A stretch of DNA of 64,000 nucleotides, from positions 1 to 64,000 of the IMG/VR virus record IMGVR_UViG_3300025010_000009; one strand, 5' to 3'. The position numbers and the translations under genes are program-made. The notes under the pieces are model-generated. The model was not told where the DNA came from, did no database searches, and was given only the letters and a program-made list of their open reading frames with translations. Below are positions 24,655 to 33,295 of this stretch, piece by piece. The stretch's first letter is position 1. The number at the start of each line of letters is the position of its first letter. The stretch is from a virus.

Positions 24655-25164
24655 ATGTGGCTTAAAAGATTTCAAAATTGGTTACCTGTTATACTCTTAA
24701 CTGTATTTTTTGCACCCCCTGCATTTGGTGCCGGGAGTTGTACCCCTTCCTGGGCTTATCAGGGAGCACTCAGCCATCAATTACTATTTGATTGTACTGG
24801 AGATGCTGTTGATGGTTCAATTCCTGATATTGAAATGGGGGATGCTGCTTTTGCGCTCTTACAGGGACATAGGCTTGAGTTTGTTTCAGCCTGGCCAGTA
24901 TCAGGTGGTACTGCCCCGGATGCTGCTGATGTTTTTGTATTTGATGTTTATGGTGAGGATCTGTTAGGTAGTCCTGATGGTGGAACTACTGCTGGGCAGG
25001 GGGCTAATCTTATTGACCCTGATTATAAGCAAACAACTCAACCCTTCCCAAATAAGGGTGTTGGTCCAAATTTTCCGATCATTACACATAAGTATACACT
25101 GCGAGTTACTGGACAAGCTACTGCCAGTGCACGTTATTATGTGATGCTTGGATTTGCTAAATAA
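24655..25164 (+). CDS. Secreted tail-region protein with signal peptide (169 aa)
   Basis: I choose ATG 24655, 6 nt after GGAGG, since ATG 24649 abuts the site. The first ~25 residues are a clear Sec signal (WLKRFQNWLPVILLTVFF then APPAFGA). The mature part is beta-rich with two early Cys (SCTPSW; FDCTGD) and HKYTLRVTGQATASARYYVM at the end. It resembles the protein at 62525 in layout. A signal peptide on a gene between baseplate and fibre is unusual for a tailed phage. Function unknown. Confidence 0.75.
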   Translation: MWLKRFQNWLPVILLTVFFAPPAFGAGSCTPSWAYQGALSHQLLFDCTGDAVDGSIPDIEMGDAAFALLQGHRLEFVSAWPVSGGTAPDAADVFVFDVYGEDLLGSPDGGTTAGQGANLIDPDYKQTTQPFPNKGVGPNFPIITHKYTLRVTGQATASARYYVMLGFAK

Positions 25165-25176
25165 GGAGTTACTACC

Positions 25177-26016
25177 ATGGCAGATAGAACTGATTCCCTA
25201 AATGGTTGGATTTGGGCTACTGGTGCGGGTGATCCCCCTGCAGTACCTGTAACGGGCGTTACATACGCTACGTCTACCCTTTCTCAAACAGTGGTAGAAA
25301 CAGGTTGGCCATATAATCAGATTGCTAACGGTGCAGATTTTAATGAGGTAATGAGAAGAATTACCTCATTAATTGAAAACATTGAAAAATATGGAGTTTT
25401 GACCTGGTGTCCTACTATTACCTATCAAACAGGGGCGATGGTAATTGCCTCAAATGATATTGCGTATAGGGCTGTTCAATCTAATCTGAATCAAGACCCT
25501 ATATCAGATACAACGGGCACATATTGGGAAAGACTTTATGGTGATATTGGTCGTATAGGCATCTTCCCCCTTGAAACTGCTCCGGTAGGTTGGCTTGAAT
25601 GTAATGGTGCAGCAGTTAGTCGTACTACTTATTCTGCTCTTTTTTCCATTATTGGTACTACACATGGGGCTGGTAATGGCTCAACTACATTCAATATTCC
25701 TGATTACCGTGGGCGTTTTCTACGTGGTTGGGATCATGGTCTTGGCCTGGACCCTGATGCTGCTAGTCGTACAAATCGTGGCGATGGCACATCTGGGGAT
25801 CACGTGGGTACAAAACAAGCTGATCAATATGAATCACATGCCCATCAAAATCAAAGTCTTGGCTCTGCCAATAACGTGACAACAGCTGCTGGAGTTGATG
25901 ATGCTGCATATGTTGATGATGCTGCATTCACAAATGCTCTTAATACCCAGGTTTCAGGTGGTAATGAAACCCGACCGGTAAATATAAATGTAATGTTTTG
26001 TATTAAATACAGATAA
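25177..26016 (+). CDS. Tail fibre/collar-domain protein
   Basis: 279 residues. C-terminal phage tail-collar domain from about residue 128: GRIGIFPLETAPVGWLECNG, TTFNIPDYRGRFLRGWDHG, and NETRPVNINVMFCIKYR at the end, which are hallmark segments. The N-terminal part (NGADFNEVMRRITSLIENIE) likely joins the baseplate. Recognises the host surface. Last plus-strand gene before the convergent minus-strand block; only 5 bp separate the two. Confidence 0.87.
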   Translation: MADRTDSLNGWIWATGAGDPPAVPVTGVTYATSTLSQTVVETGWPYNQIANGADFNEVMRRITSLIENIEKYGVLTWCPTITYQTGAMVIASNDIAYRAVQSNLNQDPISDTTGTYWERLYGDIGRIGIFPLETAPVGWLECNGAAVSRTTYSALFSIIGTTHGAGNGSTTFNIPDYRGRFLRGWDHGLGLDPDAASRTNRGDGTSGDHVGTKQADQYESHAHQNQSLGSANNVTTAAGVDDAAYVDDAAFTNALNTQVSGGNETRPVNINVMFCIKYR

Positions 26017-26021
26017 GTGGG

Positions 26022-26657
26022 TTATCTATCTTCAACTTCAATAACAGTTGTCTTTCCACTCTTTTTCAGATGGAATACCCGGTCAGCAGCTTGAATAATG
26101 GATTGATCATGCGTGATAACAATATGCTGAATACCCCGGCTATGACTAACAGCTCGCATTAATTCACCAATCTTTGGCCTGACGGTCTTATCCGGATTTT
26201 TAAATGGCTCATCCATGACCATTATAGAACGCATAGGTGGATTTGCCAGGCCAAGGAGGGCAATCTTAAGTCCATAGGATGCAACATCAACCTGGCCATA
26301 CCCAGTCATTTCCATAGGGTTTGCCAGGTGACCATAGCGTTCAAAATACAGGTCCACCTCAAGTCTGCTCTTGGGTAGGTCATCCCCAAGGGGGAGGTTA
26401 AAGTCCATTACAAAATTATAGGCATCTTCCTCAAATACACTACTGAGGGCAAGGTTTACTGGCTCAACAATATGATACTCAAGCTCAGCCTGGGTATTAC
26501 GTGCAACCTCCTGGGCAATGAACCTTCCCTGTTCAATTCGCTTACCCCTACGCCTGGCATCAAGGAATTTCTTATTGACCACATTAAGATCTCGTTTAAC
26601 CCTTCCACGTTCACCCTTCCGACGTTCAAGTTCCTTTCGTATATCACTGAGATTCAT
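26022..26657 (-). CDS. C-terminal half of split SbcC/Rad50-like ATPase
   Basis: Start ATG 26657 lies 7 nt after GGGG and within the end of the upstream coiled-coil gene; 211 residues. It has an N-terminal coiled coil (RKELERRKGERGRVKRDLN), a signature-like YGLKIALLGLANPP, Walker B SIMVMDEPF and a D/H-loop QHIVITHDQS, as in the C-terminal lobe of SbcC/T4 gp46. Walker A is absent and is found instead in the gene at 28521. The two halves would assemble into one ATPase head with the nuclease at 27347. Confidence 0.75.
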   Translation of the reverse strand: MNLSDIRKELERRKGERGRVKRDLNVVNKKFLDARRRGKRIEQGRFIAQEVARNTQAELEYHIVEPVNLALSSVFEEDAYNFVMDFNLPLGDDLPKSRLEVDLYFERYGHLANPMEMTGYGQVDVASYGLKIALLGLANPPMRSIMVMDEPFKNPDKTVRPKIGELMRAVSHSRGIQHIVITHDQSIIQAADRVFHLKKSGKTTVIEVEDR

Positions 26658-26904
26658 CTTCATTCCCCAGTCCATACTTTTCTTTGAAGGCAGTAAGTCC
26701 ACGTTGTACGCCATCAAGTAAGTCCTGCTCTTTCTTTTCAAGAGCATCACAGGTAGTATTAGCTTTCTCCGGGGTTGTGCCGTGTTCATCTTTCATCTGT
26801 TTTTCAATACCGGCAATTTCCCCCTCAAGTTGATGATACCTTGCCTTTTTGCTACCAATTTCCTTCTTTAGTTCTTGGAATTCTTGCGCCAGGGATTTCG
26901 CCAT
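26644..26904 (-). CDS. Small coiled-coil protein (86 aa)
   Basis: Start ATG 26904 overlaps the upstream TAA (TAATG) with GAGG 7 nt before. Almost entirely heptad coiled coil (LAQEFQELKKEIGSKKARYH; LEKKEQDLLDGVQRGLTAF) with one Cys. Just upstream of the split ATPase C-half, so it may supply the return coiled coil of an SbcC-like arm. Not certain. Confidence 0.65.
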   Translation of the reverse strand: MAKSLAQEFQELKKEIGSKKARYHQLEGEIAGIEKQMKDEHGTTPEKANTTCDALEKKEQDLLDGVQRGLTAFKEKYGLGNEDESQ

Positions 26905-27350
26905 TACCATACCTCAACTTTAAATTCTGGACTGAGGGCAAAGCCGGGTCCCCAGGTTTTATTTGATGCCCCAAATTCCCGAACCATTCTGTACGCAATA
27001 TTGCACAAGCTTTCAGACAGAAATCCCGTTGCAAGTAAATCAGTTCTGAATTTTTCATCAGCCCAGCGCCTGCGTTCCGAGCTTGTACAAACACCATAAA
27101 CAATATCATGTGGCCGGCAAATATTTTGAACAATAACCCAATATTGTTCAGGCGGCATAGCCATTCTGAGGAAGTTATTGATGGCTGAGCAGCCATCAAA
27201 TATAAATGGCTGACATACTCTAGGGGTTCTATACACAAGGGTCTCTGCGTGAAGTCCGTATGCTTCCGCTGTATCCGCAGCCTCATCTGGGGTAATGATT
27301 TGTTTTATTTCCCAAGCTGGGTAGATTATAGTATTTTTGTCCATGGTCAT
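26904..27350 (-). CDS. DUF1353-like hypothetical protein (148 aa)
   Basis: Segment FIFDGCSAINNF, then CRPHDIVYG, then a RRRWADEKFRTDLLATGF helix and NIAYRMVREFG. This order (aspartate-serine, HD-x-x-YG, R-x-AD-x-x-F) resembles DUF1353 phage proteins, whose function is not known. It sits between the nuclease and the coiled-coil gene. Confidence 0.6.
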   Translation of the reverse strand: MTMDKNTIIYPAWEIKQIITPDEAADTAEAYGLHAETLVYRTPRVCQPFIFDGCSAINNFLRMAMPPEQYWVIVQNICRPHDIVYGVCTSSERRRWADEKFRTDLLATGFLSESLCNIAYRMVREFGASNKTWGPGFALSPEFKVEVW

Positions 27351-28270
27351 TTCTCCTGTTTTTCAGTCCAACCCCAGACAAGTTCCTCAACCTGTTTAGA
27401 TTGGTCATTAATAGAAAAGAATTTCTTCAGATTGTCCTCAAAATGAATTGTAATGCGTTTAACTCCCTTCATACGCTCAATATAGGCAGCAAAGCGTTGT
27501 TCCTTCTGTACCTTAACGTCAAGGTGTTCCCTACTTACTACCCCAGTTCTTATAGGTACAAATACCTCTTTAACTATATTTATATCAGCATACCAGAGAT
27601 ATACCCTGGGCTGGTGTTCTACCTGATCTGCTTCAGACCTGAGTAGACTACCTGGATTTACTAGGAGCCTGCCCTTATAACTGATAACAAATGGCTCGTG
27701 GTTGTCCCCCGTGAGGATAAGCTGATATTCAGGAAATTTCTTTAATAACCGAAGGGCCTCACCCTCAGGGGGTGCCCCCGGAAACGGAGGTTTACCCGCA
27801 TAGGTCAGGGTATGTGCCATAGCTACAGCAGGAAGGCACTTGTCTGGCTCGCTACGAGGTTTTATAGACCTACCCCAGGGGAAGGTACAGAGGAGGAAGT
27901 TCGAGCCGTCTGCGCCACGCAAATCGATTTCTCCCTCAGATAACACTTTTACACGTCCAGACTGATTAAGTACCCAGAGCCCACTTTCCTCTAGTCGATC
28001 CATTTTATGCGCTGGTAATTCATGCTGGCCCGGTATAGTTATAATACCATGAGGAAGGTGAGTAAATAACAGAGCGAGCAGCCAGGGACTTGATTTCCAG
28101 ACGTCAAGAAGATCCCCTGCGTGTAGGATTGGGCACTGATACTGTTCCTGAAGTCGGGCTAGCCATTGCCATTTTCTGATCTGAGTTTTAATCAAGTCAT
28201 CAGTACGGCAAACTGGCTGCCCGTCCATACAGTGCCAATCAGCTGTAAGTATTGCAGTTGGGGTTTTCAT
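27347..28270 (-). CDS. SbcD/Mre11-like metallophosphoesterase nuclease
   Basis: 307 residues. Metal-binding motifs in order: ILTADWHCMD, LHAGDLLDVW, TIPGQHELPA (GNHE-type with Q), VAMAHTL, and LTGDNHEPF followed by LLVNPGSLLR. This is the nuclease subunit of an SbcCD/gp46-47 complex for double-strand-break processing. Residues near GRSIKPRSEPDKCLP are encoded by copy E of the dispersed repeat, an in-frame insertion between motifs. ATGA overlaps with both neighbours. Confidence 0.85.
   Translation of the reverse strand: MKTPTAILTADWHCMDGQPVCRTDDLIKTQIRKWQWLARLQEQYQCPILHAGDLLDVWKSSPWLLALLFTHLPHGIITIPGQHELPAHKMDRLEESGLWVLNQSGRVKVLSEGEIDLRGADGSNFLLCTFPWGRSIKPRSEPDKCLPAVAMAHTLTYAGKPPFPGAPPEGEALRLLKKFPEYQLILTGDNHEPFVISYKGRLLVNPGSLLRSEADQVEHQPRVYLWYADINIVKEVFVPIRTGVVSREHLDVKVQKEQRFAAYIERMKGVKRITIHFEDNLKKFFSINDQSKQVEELVWGWTEKQEK
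27837..27863 (+). repeat. Dispersed structured repeat element, copy E (inside nuclease gene)
   Basis: 27 bp identical to 52123-52149. Contains the CTCG-CTA-CGAG hairpin. It lies within the SbcD-like coding frame on the opposite strand and is read as IKPRSEPDKC. Confidence 0.8.
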
Positions 28271-28536
28271 ATTAGTGATTCAATTTTAATTCTTTTGAAA
28301 TTCAATGCACTAAACTTTTTATTAACTTCTGTCTGAATGATTTTGATAATTTTTTGGATCTCATTATCAGATAAATAACGAGATAGTGGTATACTTCCAA
28401 CATTAGGTATTATAATTTGTATACCAGTACTAAGAGGACTATTAATTATTCCCACATCATTTTTAATTGTATTATAATCAGTCAGGAATTCCTCAATTGT
28501 TTTTGTTCCAACTTCTTTTTTTAAATCAGTGGACAT
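28267..28536 (-). CDS. Small hypothetical protein (89 aa)
   Basis: Start ATG 28536 (MSTDLKKEVGTKTIEEF) within the end of the upstream ATPase gene, with AGGAAGG upstream. Isoleucine- and lysine-rich, A+T-rich DNA, alpha/beta. No recognised family. Its insertion between ATPase-N and nuclease genes suggests a moron or a small partner. Confidence 0.6.
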   Translation of the reverse strand: MSTDLKKEVGTKTIEEFLTDYNTIKNDVGIINSPLSTGIQIIIPNVGSIPLSRYLSDNEIQKIIKIIQTEVNKKFSALNFKRIKIESLI

Positions 28537-29588
28537 TTTCCTTCCTCCAGTATAGTACACAGACCTTTTGTTTTTGCTGTTAACCCAGCCTCTTTTTCTT
28601 TAATTTCCAAATCTATTTTATGTAAATCTTTTACTAATTGCTGATGACTGGTAATAAGTCTATCTAAATTCAATAACTTCTTTCCCACCCCAGTCAGTTC
28701 CTCAATTTGTTTATTTAGGTTAGCAAGATCAGCCTCAGCCTGGGTAAAATCCGGCATCCTCTCTTTTTCACTGCTAAGAGCGTTATATTGAGTAATTAAG
28801 TTAGCAAGGCCAAGTTGCTTTCCCCTAACTCGTAAGTACTCATCATACTGTTTTCTGATTTCCTCAAGTGCATCCTCAGCAGTAAGGTAGTGTACCAGGG
28901 TTTTCTTTTCTACCTGTAGTGATTCCCAACGAGAAATAGCTGATTTTAAATGCCGGGCCTTCTTCCCGGTAGAAAGGGCCTGGGCCTGAAAACCTTCCAG
29001 GTCAGTCAGATCCTCTTCCATTTCATCCAGGTAATCAAATGTTTTTAACTCAGCCTCAAGTTCCTCAGCCTCAGCCCCATATTTACGAACTTCAGCAGTA
29101 CAGGCATCAGCATCACGCTTGGCAGCACTAAGTGTCCGGTCAATAACTTCAAGATTTGCAATCTTGTTCAGATACCGGCTTACTTCAGGAGCACTCGAAT
29201 TAAGGAGAAAGAATTGATCCTTTTGATGTTGAATATTCAGATCACCAATATTAAGTGCGGCAAGAATAGGCTCCGGGGGATTGTGACCAAATCCACTTTC
29301 TGGTTCCTCGTCATTAATTTGATAATAATTTTTTGACCCACTCTTATTTCGATATCTGCGAATAACTCCTACGTCATCAAAATCAAGGTCAACCTGCATG
29401 AACTTCATATCCCAATTCATCAGGTATTCAACCCCAAGTGGTCGGTTGGTACGTACCCAGTTAAACCCACGCCAAAGGGCTGATTTCCCACTGTCTGTAT
29501 CACCGATAATAGCGTTGAAACCAGGATGAAATTCAAGAAAGGTTTCCCTATGACGTTGGATACCAATAAAAAGGGCAGATTTTAACAT
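28521..29588 (-). CDS. N-terminal half of split SbcC/Rad50-like ATPase
   Basis: 355 residues. N-terminal FIGIQRHRETFLEFHPGFNA then Walker A IIGDTDSGKSALW (about 28-40) and a Q-loop-like QHQKDQFFLL. From ~160 to the end is long coiled coil. It ends CTILEEGKCPLI, resembling half of a Rad50 zinc hook but with only CP-x-I. No Walker B. So this is the N-lobe and outgoing arm. The C-lobe is encoded at 26022, with the nuclease gene between. Confident on fold; complex formation inferred. Confidence 0.8.
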   Translation of the reverse strand: MLKSALFIGIQRHRETFLEFHPGFNAIIGDTDSGKSALWRGFNWVRTNRPLGVEYLMNWDMKFMQVDLDFDDVGVIRRYRNKSGSKNYYQINDEEPESGFGHNPPEPILAALNIGDLNIQHQKDQFFLLNSSAPEVSRYLNKIANLEVIDRTLSAAKRDADACTAEVRKYGAEAEELEAELKTFDYLDEMEEDLTDLEGFQAQALSTGKKARHLKSAISRWESLQVEKKTLVHYLTAEDALEEIRKQYDEYLRVRGKQLGLANLITQYNALSSEKERMPDFTQAEADLANLNKQIEELTGVGKKLLNLDRLITSHQQLVKDLHKIDLEIKEKEAGLTAKTKGLCTILEEGKCPLI

Positions 29589-29597
29589 TGTAGACCT

Positions 29598-29777
29598 TTA
29601 ATCATTATCATTATCAGTATATAAAACTCTGGAAAGGTATTGGGCACATACATGCCTTTCCCCTCGCTTAATTTTTCCCCGGTAGTTTCTAGCCCTCTTA
29701 TCGGAGGGGTTATAACGTGTACAACTTGTACGCAGTGGACAACTCCCTGAACAACATGAAGAAATATTCTCGCTCAT
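29598..29777 (-). CDS. Cysteine-rich small protein (59 aa)
   Basis: ATG 29777 overlaps the TGA of the resolvase gene (ATGA). Sequence opens MSENISSCCSGSCPLRTSC, giving CC-x3-C-x5-C plus a later VCAQY cysteine, a likely metal-binding knuckle. The remainder is basic (RARNYRGKIKRGERH). No family recognised. Overlap coupling supports it as real despite the short length. Confidence 0.6.
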   Translation of the reverse strand: MSENISSCCSGSCPLRTSCTRYNPSDKRARNYRGKIKRGERHVCAQYLSRVLYTDNDND

Positions 29778-30274
29778 TTTACTCTTGTCCTTACTGGATT
29801 TGAATTAAGGTTATAATATCCCATCCCATACCAGGCCATTAGTAGGGCATCACTTCTTCCGTCAAGGTGCCCACCCCGAGGGCCTTTTAACTCTGCTGCC
29901 GGAAATAACCTTGAAGCTACTTTATATGCTCTTTCTTTTGTCGTCTGGCCATCACTCTTTTTAACCAGGCCTTTCTGCCATGTTTGAGGTGGTGGTTTAA
30001 AGAAACTAATCATTGTGGCAACTAGTGCCATTTCCCAATGTCCGGTATTAGTCCCAAATGAAAATGTTGATTTTGCACTTGTACCATAAATTGCATGAAC
30101 GTCCTCAAGGATAGCACCTATAATTTGATAGTCCCTGCGCCAGGTTTTAAGCTGCATGAAAACTGAGTAAAGATCATTATCCTTTGGCCAATCAAAGAAT
30201 TCAAATGAAAGATTTTCAGTAAGTAGACAAGCAGCCCCAGACTTGCCGGGGTCAATACCAATAACAGCTTTCAT
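29774..30274 (-). CDS. RuvC-like Holliday junction resolvase
   Basis: 166 residues with an RNase H-like layout. AVIGIDPGKSGAA (first acidic residue), AILEDVHAIYG (second), and C-terminal HLDGRSDALLMAWYG (last acidic pair). KPPPQTWQKG is also typical of phage RuvC-like proteins. It resolves branched DNA before packaging. Sits in the recombination cluster. Confidence 0.82.
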   Translation of the reverse strand: MKAVIGIDPGKSGAACLLTENLSFEFFDWPKDNDLYSVFMQLKTWRRDYQIIGAILEDVHAIYGTSAKSTFSFGTNTGHWEMALVATMISFFKPPPQTWQKGLVKKSDGQTTKERAYKVASRLFPAAELKGPRGGHLDGRSDALLMAWYGMGYYNLNSNPVRTRVK

Positions 30275-30498
30275 TATTCCTCAATTACCTTATCAACTTT
30301 AGGCCTTTTTTCGTAACAAAAATGGGGATAGCCTTTAATAACGTCAACAACATGGCCACAAACTTGACATTGATAGGTATCTGCCTGTCTTACATACCAG
30401 ATATGTACTACTTCTTTATTTTCATTAATATATTCTGAGTGAAACCCAAGTTTTAATTCTTGTCCCTTAGACATTGGCTTACTGCAACATAATATCAT
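30274..30498 (-). CDS. Small zinc-binding-like protein (74 aa)
   Basis: CC near the N-terminus (MILCCSKPMSKGQEL), CQVCGHVVDV in the middle and a final FCYEKRPK, a plausible zinc ribbon with incomplete spacing. Strand-rich (VVHIWYVRQADTYQCQVCGH). ATG adjoins the resolvase gene. Function unknown. Confidence 0.65.
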   Translation of the reverse strand: MILCCSKPMSKGQELKLGFHSEYINENKEVVHIWYVRQADTYQCQVCGHVVDVIKGYPHFCYEKRPKVDKVIEE

Positions 30499-30511
30499 GA
30501 TAACTCCTCTT

Positions 30512-30925
30512 TTAAAATTGATTATTAAATTTTATAATTTTATTATATTTATCAGTCATGTCTTTTTTATTTTTAGCTATACCCAAAAGATAATCTGCAT
30601 ATTTTGACCAAGTTTCCCCTTTATAAATCATGGATTTTAATACTGATATTATATTTGCTCGTTTAATAACTGTACGAGGTTTCTTTTTAATTCTACCCCT
30701 ACGTCGGGTATCTGGATATAATTTACAAAGTTTTGAATACCATTCAGGATTATGTTCATATGGTACTCGTAACAACGCATCTGATAAAATTGATTTTACT
30801 TTTTCTACTCGTAATTTATTTTCACTAAGTTCTAACAACATTTCATCTAAAAAAGGGATTAATTCACCATTTACTATCTGGAAATAAGGATAACTGCCCT
30901 GCTTCTTCAAGTTTTTTTCTTGCAT
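30512..30925 (-). CDS. Hypothetical protein (137 aa), start uncertain
   Basis: I use ATG 30925 (MQEKNLKKQGSYPYF); ATG 30964 and 30841 are alternatives, and the chosen start overlaps the HNH gene by 62 bp. Contains HNPEWYSKLCKLYPDTRRRG and basic KKKPRTVIKRANIISVLKSM, suggesting nucleic-acid binding (inference). A+T-rich. Confidence 0.5.
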   Translation of the reverse strand: MQEKNLKKQGSYPYFQIVNGELIPFLDEMLLELSENKLRVEKVKSILSDALLRVPYEHNPEWYSKLCKLYPDTRRRGRIKKKPRTVIKRANIISVLKSMIYKGETWSKYADYLLGIAKNKKDMTDKYNKIIKFNNQF

Positions 30926-31268
30926 CTCTTCTTTTTCTCCGATAAATGGCCAGATAATTTTCAATCGGTGGTAGTTGTTGCAAGTGGTCTGGTCTTACAC
31001 AAATTGGATTTCTACACTTATGGTCAATATGCATGTTTTTTGCTATCGGTCCAATAAAAGTTGCGTAGCTCGCACGATGTGCCCAAATGCTCGATCTATA
31101 CCCTTTTACTAAAACGCACGGATAATTATTAACTATTCTCCCCCGCCATTCCCAACATCCACAGATCGATACTTTTATATTTTTTCTGATCGCTTCAATA
31201 AAATTATCTCGTAGTTCTTCAGGAACCTCAAAAGATTTTATTATTATTTTAGAAACTCCGAAACTCAT
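30864..31268 (-). CDS. HNH endonuclease (homing type)
   Basis: 134 residues. CWEWRGRIVNN, AHRASYATFIGP and IDHKCRNPICVRPDHLQ make a complete HNH (AHR-type) nuclease with the metal-binding His/Asn-His set. Freestanding homing endonucleases of this type are common in phages. It interrupts a run of small recombination genes. Confidence 0.82.
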   Translation of the reverse strand: MSFGVSKIIIKSFEVPEELRDNFIEAIRKNIKVSICGCWEWRGRIVNNYPCVLVKGYRSSIWAHRASYATFIGPIAKNMHIDHKCRNPICVRPDHLQQLPPIENYLAIYRRKRRDARKKLEEAGQLSLFPDSKW

Positions 31269-31295
31269 TTATTTACCTTTAACTTGCAATTTTAC

Positions 31296-31676
31296 TCATT
31301 TGCCTACTACTTGCATATCATTAAAGTATAACCCACCAAATTTACCCCCACATTTAGGACAACCCCGCAGCCAGATAATGTGATGTTGATATTTATTTTT
31401 AGCAAATTTTCTGCTTACCCACTGGCTGCTGCAGCACTCAAAACAGTAGAGCAGCGTCCAATCATTGCCCAGCAGGGCAGTTGCACAGTCAAAGCAGACC
31501 GGCACCACCATATCTCGTATAGCAATGTCAGTGACTAGATTTTCTGCCCGGCCAAAGGGAATGACAATATAGTCAACTGCTGGAAATTGTTCTTTCTGTG
31601 TATTTGGGCCATGATTCAGCTCGCAAAATTCATGATCTAAATTTGCCAATAATACAAGTTTGTCTGCCTCATTCAT
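31296..31676 (-). CDS. Zinc-ribbon protein (about 126 aa)
   Basis: Start ATG 31676 (MNEADKLVLL) chosen for 7-nt spacing to GGGG. Two Cys clusters: VPVCFDCATALL with YCFECCSSQW, and LRGCPKCGGKFGG near the end, so two zinc knuckles or one long ribbon. YIVIPFGRAENL precedes. No named family. Confidence 0.6.
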   Translation of the reverse strand: MNEADKLVLLANLDHEFCELNHGPNTQKEQFPAVDYIVIPFGRAENLVTDIAIRDMVVPVCFDCATALLGNDWTLLYCFECCSSQWVSRKFAKNKYQHHIIWLRGCPKCGGKFGGLYFNDMQVVGK

Positions 31677-31692
31677 GCCCATACCCCATTGA

Positions 31693-31935
31693 TTAATTTG
31701 TATTTGGTATTTTTGACCAACAATCTGGACAAACCCAAACTGGATGACCATTCTTAGAAAATAAGTAATGTGATGTTTTTCTCCACCCCTCATCATATGC
31801 ATGTTTTTCAGAATAAAAAGTTGGTATTACTTTGTCACACTTTACTACCCCATTTAAATAATTTATTTTACACGCAGGACATGTATGAAAGGAAATTTCT
31901 CTATTATTATATAATATACGCATGCTATTTTTCAT
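31693..31935 (-). CDS. Small zinc-finger protein (80 aa)
   Basis: TCPACKINYLNG near the N-terminus and VWVCPDCWSKIP near the C-terminus form a CXXC...CXXC zinc finger. Basic and tyrosine-rich between. Sits just downstream of the RecA-like gene. Function unknown. Confidence 0.65.
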   Translation of the reverse strand: MKNSMRILYNNREISFHTCPACKINYLNGVVKCDKVIPTFYSEKHAYDEGWRKTSHYLFSKNGHPVWVCPDCWSKIPNTN

Positions 31936-31937
31936 AA

Positions 31938-33074
31938 TTAATACCTTGGTTTGCGATCTAGTGCTCGTTTGATATCATCTTCCCGGTTATCCCAGGCTCG
32001 TTGGACAAGGCGTTTTAGCTTATCAATTTTACCACTATTCTCAACTGCACGAGTAAGATTTGCCCACCCCTGTTCCCGTAAATCAAATTCAGGGGCATCC
32101 ACCCAGGAGCCCTTGATTTCCCAGACCTTTTGTTCCCGGAGAAAATCCACCATGGACCCGATGTCATCAATACCAAGTTCATTATAGATTGAAAACCGGA
32201 TATTTCTTAATTTGCCGGTGGTACTATTCTTATCCATAATGACTTCAGTATCAGTACCAACCTCACACCCACATTCCTTTCTGATGCCCACCCTAGTCAT
32301 AAATGGTCTGACCTGGCTATAAAAATAAGGGCCTTCCCCACCATTGGTAGTCCACTTGCGTTCAAAAGGTTTGGCATCAATTTTCTGTTTAAGTTGTTGG
32401 GTAATGATGAGTAGACTTTTAGTATTAGCGATAAGACCATTTACATTACGAAGAATCCGGTGAATTATACCAGCTTTGCGCGCAGCATGCGCCTGGGCAA
32501 CTTTATCAGCAGCATCTTTACTCTTAGCGGCTGCAACAGCTTTAAGCAATTCCTTTGCAACCTCCTCATCAGTGGAGAAGCTGTCAAGACTATCAGCAAC
32601 ATAAATAAAGGGTTGCCCCTTCTTTGCCAAGGTAGTGAGGGTGATTTCCATATCCTCAATGGTATTACTGATACCGGATTTATCCTCATTTCCGCGCAAA
32701 TCTGCATAGAGCAGACCACTGGGGGTAATCAACCGGCTTGTTAACGGGGAGAAAAGTTTGTCAAGATTAAAATCGCACCGGCGTTCAACATCATCATAGA
32801 TAAGTAGATAGTTATCAAATCTGGGGTCAAGGCAGGCTTCAGCAAAGGTAGAGAGCACAAGTACTGTTTTACCAGCAGTACTCTTGCCCGGTAGGGTATT
32901 TATTTTGCCCATAGGCCACCCGCCATCAATACGGTCAGTCATAGCCAGGTTAAGCATAGTGCTTCCAGTGGGGAGGAAAAAGCCCTCTTTCCGGGTCTTT
33001 GGCGGCGGTTTGGGCACAGCACGTTGTCTTACCCGTTGCTCAACCTGCTCTACTACTCGTTGTCTTTCAGTCAT
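31938..33074 (-). CDS. RecA/Sak4-like recombinase ATPase
   Basis: Start ATG 33074 (MTERQRVVEQV) overlaps the upstream stop; 378 residues. Walker A LPGKSTAGKTVLVLS, an EAC-type strand after it, Walker B FIYVADSLDSFS, and LLIITQQLKQKI like the RecA L1/L2 region. C-terminal basic (DDIKRALDRKPRY). Likely the strand-exchange protein partnered by the SSB and UvsY-like genes upstream. Confidence 0.8.
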   Translation of the reverse strand: MTERQRVVEQVEQRVRQRAVPKPPPKTRKEGFFLPTGSTMLNLAMTDRIDGGWPMGKINTLPGKSTAGKTVLVLSTFAEACLDPRFDNYLLIYDDVERRCDFNLDKLFSPLTSRLITPSGLLYADLRGNEDKSGISNTIEDMEITLTTLAKKGQPFIYVADSLDSFSTDEEVAKELLKAVAAAKSKDAADKVAQAHAARKAGIIHRILRNVNGLIANTKSLLIITQQLKQKIDAKPFERKWTTNGGEGPYFYSQVRPFMTRVGIRKECGCEVGTDTEVIMDKNSTTGKLRNIRFSIYNELGIDDIGSMVDFLREQKVWEIKGSWVDAPEFDLREQGWANLTRAVENSGKIDKLKRLVQRAWDNREDDIKRALDRKPRY

Positions 33075-33261
33075 AAATTTTCTCCAGACCGTGTTTATCA
33101 ACTAGGTAATGACCCCACTTACCATTCGGTTGTTTGTAGATATTATGTTTTTTAATCAGTTTGTAAAATGTTGGCTTGGTCAGGGTTACATTATACTTCT
33201 CTTTGAGAAAAGCTAATGCATCCTCTGTCCTTACCCAATCTGGTTTTTGTTTTACTGACAT
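33067..33261 (-). CDS. Small winged-helix/excisionase-like DNA-binding protein (64 aa)
   Basis: RTEDALAFLKEKYNVTLTKP then TFYKLIKKHNIYKQPNGKWG is an HTH with a wing as in excisionase/MerR-like proteins. No integrase is present, so it is more likely a regulator of this operon than an excisionase (inference). Just downstream of the tRNA-like gene. Confidence 0.7.
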   Translation of the reverse strand: MSVKQKPDWVRTEDALAFLKEKYNVTLTKPTFYKLIKKHNIYKQPNGKWGHYLVDKHGLEKIYD

Positions 33262-33295
33262 ATTATGCTTTTCTCCTTTATAAAGTATGGGTTAA

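Noticed and set aside
33067-33261. Excisionase implying lysogeny
   Set aside because: No integrase, repressor or att site seen in the window; HTH alone is insufficient.
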